64,000 nt of DNA from Gemmataceae bacterium (GTDB lineage: Bacteria; Planctomycetota; Planctomycetia; Gemmatales; Gemmataceae), in the NCBI GenBank assembly GCA_901538445.1, contig LR594585.1, forward strand, positions 186,001-250,000, in the 5' to 3' direction. Both the position numbers and the translations under genes were made by a program. The notes beneath the pieces are model-generated. The model worked only from the letters and a program-made list of their open reading frames with translations. It did not search any database and was not told the origin of the DNA. Below, piece by piece: positions 27,920 through 36,723 of this stretch (position 1 is the stretch's first letter; every line of letters starts with the position of its first letter).

Positions 27920-29044
27920 ATGAGCACCCCCACTGTCCGCACCGCGAAGCTGGCCCTTGCTGATGGAACCGTCTACACCGGCCGGGCGTTCGGAGCCCCC
28001 GGCGAGACCTGCGGCGAGGTCGTGTTCAACACGTCGATGATGGGCTACCAGGAGGTGCTCACCGACCCGTCATACACGGGCCAGATCGTGACGATGACGT
28101 ACCCGCTCATCGGCAACTACGGCACCACCGCCGCCGACCAGGAGTCGGGCGGGGTGCGGGTCGCCGGGTTCGTGGTCCGCGAACTCACCCGCGTGCCGAG
28201 CAACTTCCGCAGCGACTGCGACCTCAACGCCTACCTGAAGAAGAGCGGCGTCACCGGCATCGAGGGGATCGACACGCGGTCGCTCGTCCGACGGCTGCGG
28301 GTCCGCGGCGCGATGAACGGCGTGCTGAGCACCGCCGACCTCGACGACGCCTCGCTCGTCGCCAAGGCCCGCAAGTTCCCCGGCATGGAGGGCCGCGACC
28401 TCGTGAGTGAGGTGGTGCCCAAGAAGGCGTTCGAGTGGAGCGAGGGGTTCGGGCAGTTCGCCGAGCACGTCATCCCGGCGCAGAAGCCCGAGAAGCACGT
28501 CGTCGCCGTGGACTACGGCATGAAGTGGAACATCCTCCGGTGCCTCACGCAGGTCGGGTGCAAGGTCACGGTCGTGCCCGGCACCGCGACCGCCGACCAG
28601 ATCCTCGCGCACAAGCCCGACGGCGTGTTCCTCTCGAACGGCCCCGGCGACCCGGCGGCCGTCGGGTACGCCATCGACACGGTGAAGGGGCTGATCGGCA
28701 AGAAGCCGCTGTTCGGCATCTGCCTCGGGCACCAGCTCCTCGGGCTGGCGGTCGGCGCGAAGACGTTCAAGCTGAAGTTCGGCCACCGCGGGTCGAACCA
28801 GCCGGTGCTCGACGAGCGCACGGGGCGTGTGGAGATCACCACGCAGAACCACGGGTTCTCGGTGGACCCCGCGACGCTCCCGTCTGACATGGAGCCGACG
28901 CACGTCAACCTGAACGACCGCACGCTCGAAGGGATGCGGCACAAGACGCTGCCCGCGTTCAGCGTGCAGTACCACCCCGAGGCCGCCGCCGGCCCGCACG
29001 ACTCCACCTACCTGTTCGAGGAGTTCCGGAAGATGATGGGGTGA
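27920..29044 (+). CDS. carA: Carbamoyl-phosphate synthase small (glutaminase) subunit
   Basis: CarA releases ammonia from glutamine for carbamoyl phosphate, which feeds pyrimidine and arginine synthesis. The 374-residue length is normal. The N-terminal CPSase domain shows ALADGTVYTGRAFG and GEVVFNTSMMGYQE. The class I amidotransferase domain has the nucleophile in GICLGHQLLG (Cys268) and the His352-Glu354 pair in QYHPEA. The last 40 codons and stop (28922-29044) are duplicated at 29933-30055. No carB adjoins it. pyrB, the next pathway step, is about 21 kb away on the same strand. Confidence 0.97.
   Translation: MSTPTVRTAKLALADGTVYTGRAFGAPGETCGEVVFNTSMMGYQEVLTDPSYTGQIVTMTYPLIGNYGTTAADQESGGVRVAGFVVRELTRVPSNFRSDCDLNAYLKKSGVTGIEGIDTRSLVRRLRVRGAMNGVLSTADLDDASLVAKARKFPGMEGRDLVSEVVPKKAFEWSEGFGQFAEHVIPAQKPEKHVVAVDYGMKWNILRCLTQVGCKVTVVPGTATADQILAHKPDGVFLSNGPGDPAAVGYAIDTVKGLIGKKPLFGICLGHQLLGLAVGAKTFKLKFGHRGSNQPVLDERTGRVEITTQNHGFSVDPATLPSDMEPTHVNLNDRTLEGMRHKTLPAFSVQYHPEAAAGPHDSTYLFEEFRKMMG
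28922..29044 (+). repeat. 123-bp direct repeat, copy 1 (carA 3-prime end)
   Basis: The final 40 codons plus stop of carA match 29933-30055 with a single difference (A at 28930, G at 29941), which is synonymous in carA. The repeat boundaries are sharp. Sequence before and after the two copies is unrelated. Confidence 0.95.
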
Positions 29045-29101
29045 GGGGCTGCTGCAACAGGGTCGAGCCGTTCTCCCACGCGCGAGGAGGAACAGGAATT
29101 C

Positions 29102-29923
29102 ATGGGCGCAACGGCAGACACGATTTGGCAGGTCCCCGCGTACCTGCCATACCTTCAACCTCCCCTCACGAGTGAAGTCGTCGCGGCGGCAGAAGCGGTA
29201 ATCGGTTACCGGCTACCTCAAGAACTCCTGTCCTTACTCGCCCGGCAGAACGGCGGGTACATCCGCTACTCGCTTCCACGAAACGTTCACGACACCATCG
29301 CCGGGATTGGGCCGCACTACCCGTCGCTGACAGCATTCGATTGGGACGAGTGCCAAGAGCACGTCAGCTTCCCGCTGCACGGCCTGGTTCCATTCGATGG
29401 CGATGGCCACTGGCACCTGTGCCTCGACTATCGCGAAAACCCGGTAACCCCGTCGGTTACACTGGTGGATATTGAGTGCGATCGGCAAACAGAGATCGCC
29501 CGCTCGTTTGCCGACTACCTGGACGTACTTCGAATCGATGTCGACGATCAGTATGTTTTGCTGGCGGTAGCCGACCTTGAGGACGTGAAATCCCGCCTGG
29601 CTGCGATCCTCTCGGTGGCCTTTGACCCACCTGATGCCGGGGACCACGGCTATCCCACGCACCGCGCGAGGCAGAACTCGGGATGGATTTGGATCAGCCC
29701 CAATGCCGTGCCCCGAGGATTCGTCCGCCCAACGGATCCGCGGTACACCGAGCTGAAGAACCTGATGCCGGGCAGCGCTTCTCGATATCCCGAACTCCCC
29801 GAGAACAGTTACCTTCTCAGCGCATCGGAAGCGATCCTGCCGGCGGTCGTCGACGCGTGCGCGCGCTGCCGGTTACTCGTTCGCCCGTTGCATGAGTTGG
29901 TAACTGACGTCTGGGTTGAATGA
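29102..29923 (+). CDS. SMI1/KNR4-family protein inserted after carA
   Basis: The 273-residue protein reads like a SMI1/KNR4 (SUKH) domain. An N-terminal helix pair AEAVIGYRLPQELLSLLARQ is followed by NGGYIRY, then GLVPFDGDGHWHLCLDYREN and VTLVDIECDRQTEIARSFAD. SUKH proteins are often immunity proteins against polymorphic toxins, but in planctomycetes many stand alone. Base composition is visibly less GC-rich than its neighbours. The gene has a strong ribosome site (gaggaggaa) and is bracketed by two copies of the carA 3-prime end, so it looks acquired. No adjacent toxin gene is seen. Confidence 0.8.
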   Translation: MGATADTIWQVPAYLPYLQPPLTSEVVAAAEAVIGYRLPQELLSLLARQNGGYIRYSLPRNVHDTIAGIGPHYPSLTAFDWDECQEHVSFPLHGLVPFDGDGHWHLCLDYRENPVTPSVTLVDIECDRQTEIARSFADYLDVLRIDVDDQYVLLAVADLEDVKSRLAAILSVAFDPPDAGDHGYPTHRARQNSGWIWISPNAVPRGFVRPTDPRYTELKNLMPGSASRYPELPENSYLLSASEAILPAVVDACARCRLLVRPLHELVTDVWVE

Positions 29924-29932
29924 GGTCGCGGT

Positions 29933-30055
29933 ACGCTCGAGGGGATGCGGCACAAGACGCTGCCCGCGTTCAGCGTGCAGTACCACCCCGAGGCCGCCGC
30001 CGGCCCGCACGACTCCACCTACCTGTTCGAGGAGTTCCGGAAGATGATGGGGTGA
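29933..30055 (+). repeat. 123-bp direct repeat, copy 2 (detached carA 3-prime end)
   Basis: This copy starts at the codon for Thr335 of CarA and ends with the stop TGA, but it has no upstream carA sequence and no start codon. Ten bases separate it from the stop of the SMI1 gene. It is best seen as the distal end of an insertion or duplication spanning 29045-30055. Confidence 0.95.
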
Positions 30056-30073
30056 TGGTGACCGGAGTCGCCC

Positions 30074-30448
30074 GTGAAGATCTATCGCTTGATGAAGGTT
30101 GCACCGGACGGATTGCCGCTGGTCGGCACGAAGTTCGGCATGTTGGGCGTGCGGCCGAGGGATCCGGCGAACCCGAAGAAGCGGTTCGACGTGCCGGCGG
30201 CCGCACCGGCCGATCCGGTTCAGCCCGGTTCGGGCGGCCTCTCGGTGAACACCGATCCGGCGGCCCTCAAACCGCCCGACGACGAGTTCGTGCTCTGGGA
30301 AGTCACTCACGACGCGCTCGGCAGCGGGCTCCGGGTGACTCCGGACGGTCCGCCGCACTACGTGATCGAAGTCGCCGGCCCAACGACTTTGGACGAGATG
30401 CAGCGGCGAATTGCGGAGACGCGGGAGCACTGGAAGCGGGTACAATAG
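30074..30448 (+). CDS. Small protein of unknown function
   Basis: The 124-residue product starts at a GTG (30074) and reads MKIYRLMKVAPDGLPLVGTK at the N-terminus. It has a Pro-rich middle and a C-terminal region PPHYVIEVAGPTTLDEMQRR. No family was recognised. A following gene begins 5 bases after its stop, so the two are probably cotranscribed. The coding call rests on length, codon bias and tight spacing. Confidence 0.65.
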   Translation: MKIYRLMKVAPDGLPLVGTKFGMLGVRPRDPANPKKRFDVPAAAPADPVQPGSGGLSVNTDPAALKPPDDEFVLWEVTHDALGSGLRVTPDGPPHYVIEVAGPTTLDEMQRRIAETREHWKRVQ

Positions 30449-30453
30449 ACACC

Positions 30454-30771
30454 ATGATGACACTCGCGACGGCACGTGCGGCGCTGACAGAACCGGACCC
30501 GTTCGACGGGATCGACCGGCTCATTCGCGATGAGCTCACCCGCGGACGAACCACGCGCGAGGTCCACGACGACCTGTTCCCCTTGGTCCGCGACTTGCGC
30601 CACTCGGGGGAGTTGAGTGACGACGCGGACGAGGCGCTTCTCGGCGCGCTCGATGCCCTCACCGGCCGGTGCCACCCCGACTGCCGCTACACCGACCCGG
30701 CCCCGAGCCACCCCGTGCCCCCGCTTCACCAATCTCTCCCGTCACACGCGCCGGCTCCCGAGGGCGTGTAA
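30454..30771 (+). CDS. Small acidic protein of unknown function
   Basis: The 105-residue product (MMTLATARAALTEPDPFDGI at the start) has an acidic helical body (LIRDELTRGRTTREVHDDLF) and a Pro/His-rich tail (SHPVPPLHQSLP). Methionine codons at 30454 and 30457 could both serve as the start. It follows the GTG-started gene at 5 bases. No function can be given. Confidence 0.6.
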   Translation: MMTLATARAALTEPDPFDGIDRLIRDELTRGRTTREVHDDLFPLVRDLRHSGELSDDADEALLGALDALTGRCHPDCRYTDPAPSHPVPPLHQSLPSHAPAPEGV

Positions 30772-30865
30772 TTCCGCCGTTCGCCTCCGCCGAGATCGAC
30801 GGGCGCACCGCGGCGCGCCGGGACGGGCTTCTCACGGCCGCGGCACCGGTTATGATGCCCAGGGT

Positions 30866-32518
30866 ATGACCGACGAAGCCGCCCTGCTGAAAGCCATCGT
30901 CGCGAACCCGGACGAGGACACCCCCCGGCTCGTGTACGCCGACTGGCTCGACGAGAACGCGCCGGACGCGACCCCCTCGCCGGCCGCGGGGCCGTCGGCG
31001 CGGGCCGAGTTCGTCCGCGTCCAGTGCCGCCTCGCCGCCGGCGCGTTCGACGCCCCGGACTACCCCGAGCTCCTCGAGCGGCAGCTCGACCTCGCCGACT
31101 GGCTGTCGGCGCACGCCCCGCCCCCCAACGAGCCCCTGTTCGGCACCGACGGCGACACCCGGATCCGGGTCGGCGAGTGGGACGAGTGCCGCCGCGGGTT
31201 CAACGAGGTGTACTGCTTCGACGACTACGGCGAGTCGGCCGGCGAGACCCTCGGCGCGCTGGTCGCGGCCCTCGACGACGCCTTCCGGCGGACCCCCGGG
31301 CGGAGCCTCGTCCTCGACGGCGCGACCACCGAGGAGGTCGAGCGGTTCGCCGCGCACCGGGCGTTCCGGCACCTCCGCGGGCTGTACATCGACTACCTCG
31401 ACGACGGCGACGAGGATCCGGCCGTGGCCGCGATCGCCGGCTCCCCGCACGCGGCCGGGCTCCGCCGGCTGTACCTCGACCTGATGATCGGCGAGGCCGG
31501 GTGCCGGGCGCTCGCGGAGTCGCGGCACCTGGGCAACCTCGAAGCCCTCGTCATCGACTTCCCGATCTCGGCCCGGTCCCTCAAGGCGTTCCACGGGGTG
31601 AAGTGGTTCCGCAACCTGCGGCGGCTCCACCTGTGGAGCGGGTGGGGCGGCCGCAGCGACGTGGTCCGGGCGCTGGCCGACTTCCCGCCCATGCCCCGGC
31701 TCGTGTCCCTCACGCTCGACGGGCTCGGGAACGTGTCGGCCGCCGCGATCCGCAAGCTCGTGGCGAGCGAGGCGTTCCCGAAGCTCGCGCACCTCGAGCT
31801 GTCCGGCAACGGGCTCCAGCAGGACGTGGTCGCGGCGCTCGCGAAGGCGAAGTGGCCGCTCCGGCACCTCGCGCTGGAGCAGGGCACCGCCCGCCGGGCC
31901 GGGTGCGAGGCGCTCGCCGGGGCCGCGTTCGCGCCGACGCTCCGCGTCCTGAGCCTCCGCGAGTCCGGGGTCACCGCGGGCGGCGTGCAGGCGCTGGCCG
32001 AGGCGAAGTCGCTCGCCGGGCTGCGGCACCTCGACCTGTCCGGCAACCCGATCGGCCCCGGCGGGCTCGCCGCGGTCGCCGCGAGCAAGACCCTCACCGG
32101 GCTGCGGGCGCTGAACCTGGGCCGGACCAACCACGCCCGCGGGCCGATCGCCGCCCGGCACGTCGTCGAGTTCCTGTCGTCGCTCGCCGCACCCGACCTG
32201 CGGCACCTGAACCTGAGCGCGCTGCCCGTGGCCGTCCGCGGCGCGCGGGTGCTGGCGACGGCCCCGGGGTTCGCGAACCTCACCCGGCTCCAACTGGAGA
32301 GCTGCGCCCTCGGGAGCGCCGGGACCGCGGCGCTGGCCGAGTCGAAGACGCTCACGAACCTGACCCACCTCGACCTGTACGGCAACAAGGTCGGGTCCGG
32401 GGCCGGGAAGCTCGCGAACCCGAAGGTGTTCCCGCGGCTCGGGTACTGCCGGCTCGGTCACGGCGTCCCGGGCAAGACCGCGTGGCGGCTCACCCGCCGC
32501 CCGGGGGTGACGCTGTGA
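30866..32518 (+). CDS. TIGR02996-domain leucine-rich-repeat protein, first of a tandem pair
   Basis: The 550-residue protein opens with the TIGR02996 pattern ANPDEDTPRLVYADWLDENA and ARAEFVRVQCRLA, a short domain expanded in Gemmata and relatives. A ribonuclease-inhibitor-like LRR array follows from about residue 150, with repeats such as LAGLRHLDLSGNPIGPGGLA and LTNLTHLDLYGNKVGSGAG. Without a signal peptide it is probably cytoplasmic and binds proteins. Its TGA stop overlaps the GTG start of the next, homologous gene, so the pair is translationally coupled and arose by tandem duplication. Start at 30866, although other start codons lie just upstream. Confidence 0.85.
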   Translation: MTDEAALLKAIVANPDEDTPRLVYADWLDENAPDATPSPAAGPSARAEFVRVQCRLAAGAFDAPDYPELLERQLDLADWLSAHAPPPNEPLFGTDGDTRIRVGEWDECRRGFNEVYCFDDYGESAGETLGALVAALDDAFRRTPGRSLVLDGATTEEVERFAAHRAFRHLRGLYIDYLDDGDEDPAVAAIAGSPHAAGLRRLYLDLMIGEAGCRALAESRHLGNLEALVIDFPISARSLKAFHGVKWFRNLRRLHLWSGWGGRSDVVRALADFPPMPRLVSLTLDGLGNVSAAAIRKLVASEAFPKLAHLELSGNGLQQDVVAALAKAKWPLRHLALEQGTARRAGCEALAGAAFAPTLRVLSLRESGVTAGGVQALAEAKSLAGLRHLDLSGNPIGPGGLAAVAASKTLTGLRALNLGRTNHARGPIAARHVVEFLSSLAAPDLRHLNLSALPVAVRGARVLATAPGFANLTRLQLESCALGSAGTAALAESKTLTNLTHLDLYGNKVGSGAGKLANPKVFPRLGYCRLGHGVPGKTAWRLTRRPGVTL

Positions 32519-34161
32519 CGCGAGCGCGAGTCCCCCTGCCCGACGCCGACGGCGTCGCCCTGTACCGGGCCGTGATCGCGGACCCGGCCGACGACACCCC
32601 GCGGCTCGTCTACGCCGACTGGCTGGAGGAGCACGACCGCGGCGAGGAGGCCGAATTCATCCGCCTCGGGTGCCGGCTCGACGCGGCCGCCCCGGACCAC
32701 CCCGAGTTCGTTGAGTGGCGGGTGCGGCACGCGCAGTTGGCGCTTTGGCTCGCGGCGCACGCCCCGGGGCCGGAACTGAAGTTCAAGGCCGGGCTCCAGG
32801 TCTCGGGCGGGGCGGAGTGGTGGCGGTTTACCCGCCGCGGGTTCCCGTCGTTCCTCGAGTTCGACGGCAACCGCCACGCCGGCCTGAAGCCCGTCCGCGA
32901 CCTCGCCGCGAGCCTGGAGCGGGCGCTCGGCGAGGTGCCGGTCCGGTGGCTCGCGGTGCGGCACCTCACGAACGACCAGCTCCGCGAACTGCTCCGCCAG
33001 CCGGTGCTCGCGCGGCTCGACCGGCTGACCGTGCAGCTCTACTCGGTCGGCGCGCCGAACGACGAAGCGGCGCAGCTCCTCGCCGACTGCAAGCACCTCA
33101 CGAACCTCCGCGGGCTCGTTGCCGCGTTCCCGTTCGGCGACGCCGGGGCCGCCGCTCTCGCCGGCTCGGAGCACCTCGCGCGGCTCGAGTACCTGAACGC
33201 CCGGTGCGACGGGCTCACGCCCGCCGGGGCCCGCTCGCTCGGGAGCGGCGCGTGGCGCTCGGCGCTCCGGGTGATCCGCGCCGAGGGGCTGCTGCTGGGC
33301 GCGTTCGAGGCACTGTGCGGGGCCGGACCGTTCCCCGGCCTGCACACGCTGGACATGACCGATTGCGTCGTGCGGCTCCCGGAGTGGGAGGCGTTCGCGC
33401 GGTCGGCCGCGTTCCCGAGCCTCAGTTGCCTGAAGCTGGAGCGCATCAACCTCAGCGGCGGGCTGGCGGAGCGGCTCCTCGGCGCGCCGTGGTTCCGCCC
33501 CGCCCATTTGAGCCTCAACGGGTGCGCGCTGATGAGTCACGGCGCACGCGCTCTGGCCGCGGCCCCGTGGCTCGGCGGCCTCCGGTCGCTGTGCGTCCGC
33601 GTGAACGTGCTCGGGCCGGCCGACGTCGCGTTGCTGGCCCGCTCCCCGGGCCTGACCGGCCTGAAGCACCTCGACCTGTCGAACAACGAACTGGGCGCGG
33701 CCGGGCTGAAGGCGCTCGCGAAGAACCCGGCGCTGCGGGGGCTGATCGAACTCGACCTCGCCGGGTACTCGCTCCACACCAGCGACCGCGTGACCCCGCA
33801 GCACTTCGAGGAGTTCCTGACGCGGCTCGACCTGCCGCACCTGCGGGCGCTCTCGCTCAGCGGCCGCCCCATCGGCCCGACCGCGGCCCGGGCGCTCGCG
33901 GCGGACAAGTTCGCGTCGCTGACCCGACTCGACCTCGGGGCGTGCCGCGTCACGGACCCGGCCGTGAGGGCACTCCTCGAATCCCCGGCACTGCATAACC
34001 TCGTCGAGCTGCGGCTCAACAGCAACAGTCTGAAGACGGGACCGGAGCCCCTCGTGAGCCGCCGGGTGCTGCCGCGGCTCGGCTCGTGCTCGCTGGAGAA
34101 CAACCGCATCCCCCCCGAACTGGCGAAGCGGCTGAAGCGCCGCCCGGGGGTGGTGGTGTGA
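32515..34161 (+). CDS. TIGR02996-domain leucine-rich-repeat protein, second of the pair
   Basis: From a GTG at 32515 (overlap GTGA) the 548-residue protein shows the same layout as its upstream neighbour. The TIGR02996 head reads ADPADDTPRLVYADWLEEHD and EEAEFIRLGCRLD. LRRs run to the end, for example LTGLKHLDLSNNELGAAGLK and LASLTRLDLGACRV-like units. The closing LPRLGSCSLENNRIPPELAK and RRPGV tail correspond to those of the first gene. The divergence between the pair suggests old duplication. Partner and role are unknown. It ends next to a repeat element between convergent genes. Confidence 0.85.
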   Translation: MTRARVPLPDADGVALYRAVIADPADDTPRLVYADWLEEHDRGEEAEFIRLGCRLDAAAPDHPEFVEWRVRHAQLALWLAAHAPGPELKFKAGLQVSGGAEWWRFTRRGFPSFLEFDGNRHAGLKPVRDLAASLERALGEVPVRWLAVRHLTNDQLRELLRQPVLARLDRLTVQLYSVGAPNDEAAQLLADCKHLTNLRGLVAAFPFGDAGAAALAGSEHLARLEYLNARCDGLTPAGARSLGSGAWRSALRVIRAEGLLLGAFEALCGAGPFPGLHTLDMTDCVVRLPEWEAFARSAAFPSLSCLKLERINLSGGLAERLLGAPWFRPAHLSLNGCALMSHGARALAAAPWLGGLRSLCVRVNVLGPADVALLARSPGLTGLKHLDLSNNELGAAGLKALAKNPALRGLIELDLAGYSLHTSDRVTPQHFEEFLTRLDLPHLRALSLSGRPIGPTAARALAADKFASLTRLDLGACRVTDPAVRALLESPALHNLVELRLNSNSLKTGPEPLVSRRVLPRLGSCSLENNRIPPELAKRLKRRPGVVV

Positions 34162-34168
34162 ATTGCCG

Positions 34169-34239
34169 TCGAGCCACGGGGCTTGTCCCCGTGGTGCTTG
34201 GAGGTGCCGAAGACCACGGGGGTGAACCCCGTGGCTCGA
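34169..34239. repeat. Inverted repeat, CCACGGGG family, between convergent genes
   Basis: Left arm tcgagccacggggcttgtcc (from 34169) and right arm ending ccgtggctcga at 34239 pair over about 28 nt with few mismatches. It fills the 87-bp gap between the second LRR gene and the exonuclease gene, whose 3-prime ends face each other. Confidence 0.85.
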
Positions 34240-34248
34240 AAGGCAGGG

Positions 34249-35076
34249 TCACATCGAGGTGAAGTCGGTCCAGTTGTCGAGGTACTTCCGCAGCACCGGG
34301 AACTCGCTGCACTTGGCCGCCAGGAACTCGCGGGCGCGTGCGACGAGTTGCGCCTCCTGGTCGGGGTCGATCTCGCCCGTCAGCACCCGCGTCCGCAGGA
34401 ACACGAAGTACGTGTCGAGCGTGTCGCACAAGCAGTAGTCGTTGACCTCTTGAAGTTTGACCTCGCGGTACAGTTGGTACACGTGCCCCCCGGTCACGTC
34501 CATCTTCCCCGGCTTGCCGAGCAGCTTCGCGAGCAGGTTCAGCCCGCCGGCCATGCGGCTCGCGCCGAAGTTCGTGAGCCAGTCGCACAGGTCGATCGGC
34601 CCGTTGAACCGGTTCCGGCTGTGCTGGTAGTAGTCGCGGGCGCTGAACCCGTACCGGAACGCGGCCAGTTCCATGAGCGGCAGGTCGAACGCGCGGCCGT
34701 TGAACGTCACCAGCTTCGCCTTCTGGAGCGACACCGCGAGCCAGAACTTGTTAACGATCTCCCGCGGCCGGAAGTGCGGGGCGTCGAGGCACGCGACCGA
34801 CTGGAGCGCGAAGTCGGCCCCGACCCGCAGCACGCACACCCCGACCGGCACCTGGAACGTGACCGGCAGGAAGTCGGACCCGGTGCCACTCGATTCGCGG
34901 GCCTCGGAGCGGGCGCGCTCGACCGCGGCCTCGGGGGTCAGGTTCTCACCGGGGTACTTCACCGCCGCGAGCAGCTTGCCGTCGGGCACGCTCTCGGTGT
35001 CCACGATCAGGAACGCCGTGCGGGCCGCGGGTGCGTCGGGGGTCATGAGCTTTGCGAACGTGTCGGCGAGTGCCAT
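34249..35076 (-). CDS. DnaQ-like 3-prime to 5-prime exonuclease (PolB-associated type)
   Basis: The 275-residue protein matches the predicted PolB-like exonuclease family (PF10108 type). FLIVDTESVPDGK provides the first acidic pair, LVTFNGRAFDLPLMELAAFR the N-x-x-x-FD motif, and NDYCLCDTLDTYFVFL the later acidic residues. HSRNRFNGPIDLCDWLTNFG is also typical of this branch. Such proteins are thought to trim single-stranded DNA in repair. The ATG at 35076 begins MALADTFAKLM; the open frame upstream is spurious. It is divergent from the MFS gene, with 150 bases between starts. Confidence 0.88.
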   Translation of the reverse strand: MALADTFAKLMTPDAPAARTAFLIVDTESVPDGKLLAAVKYPGENLTPEAAVERARSEARESSGTGSDFLPVTFQVPVGVCVLRVGADFALQSVACLDAPHFRPREIVNKFWLAVSLQKAKLVTFNGRAFDLPLMELAAFRYGFSARDYYQHSRNRFNGPIDLCDWLTNFGASRMAGGLNLLAKLLGKPGKMDVTGGHVYQLYREVKLQEVNDYCLCDTLDTYFVFLRTRVLTGEIDPDQEAQLVARAREFLAAKCSEFPVLRKYLDNWTDFTSM

Positions 35077-35226
35077 CGTGGTGCCTCCCTGGCGCGGCGG
35101 TCTGCTCCAGCATGAACTGTTGCCGCGCCGGGCGCAAGGGGCAAACCGGGCGGGCCGGGAAAGGGGCGCGGCGCGCGGGGGTCGTCCGGACTGTGCGGGC
35201 GGCGCGGGCGGCCGTATCCTCTCCGC

Positions 35227-36552
35227 ATGACTCCCACCGACCCGCCCGCCCCGCCGACCGACCCGACCGCACCCGCCCGGAACCCGAACCGGGCCGCGAT
35301 GCTCATCGTGTTCCTGGTCGTGTTCATCGACCTGCTCGGGTTCGGCATCGTGCTCCCGCTGCTCCCGCGGTACGCCAAGCTGTACCTGGGCGAACTCCCC
35401 GAGTGGGCGCGGGGGGTGGCGATCGGCGTGCTGTTCAGCGTGTTCTCGCTCATGCAGTTCGTGTTCAGCCCGATGTGGGGCCGCATCTCGGACCGGATCG
35501 GCCGCCGGCCCGTGCTGCTCATCAGCCTCGCCGGGTCGGTCGCGTTCTACGCGCTGTTCGGGCTCGCCTCGACGCTCCCCGGCGAACAGGCTTGGCTGGC
35601 GCTGGCGCTGCTGTTCGTGTCGCGGGTCGGGGCCGGGATCGCCGGGGCCAGCGTGAGCACCGCGGCCGCCGTGATCGCCGACTGCACCACCCCCGAGAAG
35701 CGGTCGCACGGGATGGCGCTGATCGGCGTCGCGTTCGGCATCGGGTTTACGTTCGGCCCGCTCATCGGCTACCTCGGGTTCTTCCTGTTCGACGACGCCC
35801 GGTGGGCGCCCGGCGCGACCGCCGCGGCCCTCTCGCTCGTGGCGCTGCTCCTCGCGGTCCGGGTGTTCCCCGAGACGTACCGCGGCGACCCGACGGCCGC
35901 CCGCAAGGAGTGGCTCAGCATCGAGCGGACCCGCGAGGTGCTGCGGACGCCGCTGGTCGGCACCCTGGTGCTGATCTACTTCCTGGTGATCTTCGCGTTC
36001 GCGAACTTCGAGGGCACGCTCGCGGTCCTCACCGACTCCGCGTTCGGCATGGGCGAGCGCGACAACTTCCTGGTGTTCGCCTACGTCGGGTTCGCGCTCA
36101 TGGTCGCGCAGGGCGGGTTCTACCGGCGGATGGTGAAGACGATGAGCGAGGAGCGGCTCATCAACTACGGCGTGAGCCTGATGTTCCTCGGCCTCGGCGG
36201 GCTCGCCGCCGTCGCGTGGTTCTCGTCCCGCGAGACCCCCGCCGACCCGGCCGGGCTGAAGGTCGGGTTCTACCTCGCGCTGGCGGTCGCCGTGTTCGGG
36301 TTCGCGTTCGTGAACCCGTCGGTGACGGCGCTGGTCTCGAAGCGGGCCGACCCGACGCGGCAGGGCGAGACCCAGGGGGTGAACCAGTCGTTCGCGTCGC
36401 TCGGCCGCATCCTCGGCCCGCTCCTCGGGTTGACCTTGTTCTATCTGGAGCCGTCGCGCACACTGCCGTACCTCGCGGGCGTCGCCACGCTCGTGATGGT
36501 AGTCGTGTTACTGCCGCGGATCAGGAACGCGGAACGCATGCCCGAACAGTAA
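35227..36552 (+). CDS. Major facilitator superfamily exporter, TetA-like
   Basis: This 441-residue inner-membrane protein has twelve predicted helices. MLIVFLVVFIDLLGFGIVLP opens helix 1. Motif A, GRISDRIGRRPVLL, lies between helices 2 and 3, and RVGAGIAGASVSTAAAVIAD resembles the drug-antiporter region. GETQGVNQSFASLGRILGPL in the second half is also characteristic of the TetA/Bcr-like branch. It probably exports a small molecule in exchange for protons. The actual drug or metabolite is unknown, and no TetR regulator adjoins it. The N-terminal 20 residues are a Pro/Thr-rich cytoplasmic tail. Confidence 0.88.
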   Translation: MTPTDPPAPPTDPTAPARNPNRAAMLIVFLVVFIDLLGFGIVLPLLPRYAKLYLGELPEWARGVAIGVLFSVFSLMQFVFSPMWGRISDRIGRRPVLLISLAGSVAFYALFGLASTLPGEQAWLALALLFVSRVGAGIAGASVSTAAAVIADCTTPEKRSHGMALIGVAFGIGFTFGPLIGYLGFFLFDDARWAPGATAAALSLVALLLAVRVFPETYRGDPTAARKEWLSIERTREVLRTPLVGTLVLIYFLVIFAFANFEGTLAVLTDSAFGMGERDNFLVFAYVGFALMVAQGGFYRRMVKTMSEERLINYGVSLMFLGLGGLAAVAWFSSRETPADPAGLKVGFYLALAVAVFGFAFVNPSVTALVSKRADPTRQGETQGVNQSFASLGRILGPLLGLTLFYLEPSRTLPYLAGVATLVMVVVLLPRIRNAERMPEQ

Positions 36553-36558
36553 AGAGGG

Positions 36559-36680
36559 ATTCACCACAGAGCCACAGAGAGCACAGAGGAAGACCACGAA
36601 GGCAGAGAGCCGCCGGATTGAATTACCGCACTCTCTCGGTGATTGGTTTTCCTCTGTGCTCTCTGTGACTCTGTGGTTTA
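36559..36680. repeat. Inverted repeat, CACAGAG family
   Basis: The left arm (36559-36591, attcaccacagagccacaga and on) pairs imperfectly with the right arm (36647-36680, ending gactctgtggttt). Arms are purine- or pyrimidine-rich and not self-palindromic, unlike the other families. It lies between two plus-strand genes. A related single arm encodes a signal peptide at 1594-1640. Confidence 0.85.
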
Positions 36681-36723
36681 ACCCCCGTTCTTCTCGGCGC
36701 TGAGTTCCGGCCAGGGACGGAAC

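Noticed and set aside
29233-29662. Minus-strand gene opposite the SMI1 gene
   Set aside because: The plus strand has a strong ribosome site and SMI1 family motifs; the reverse frame shows no domain.
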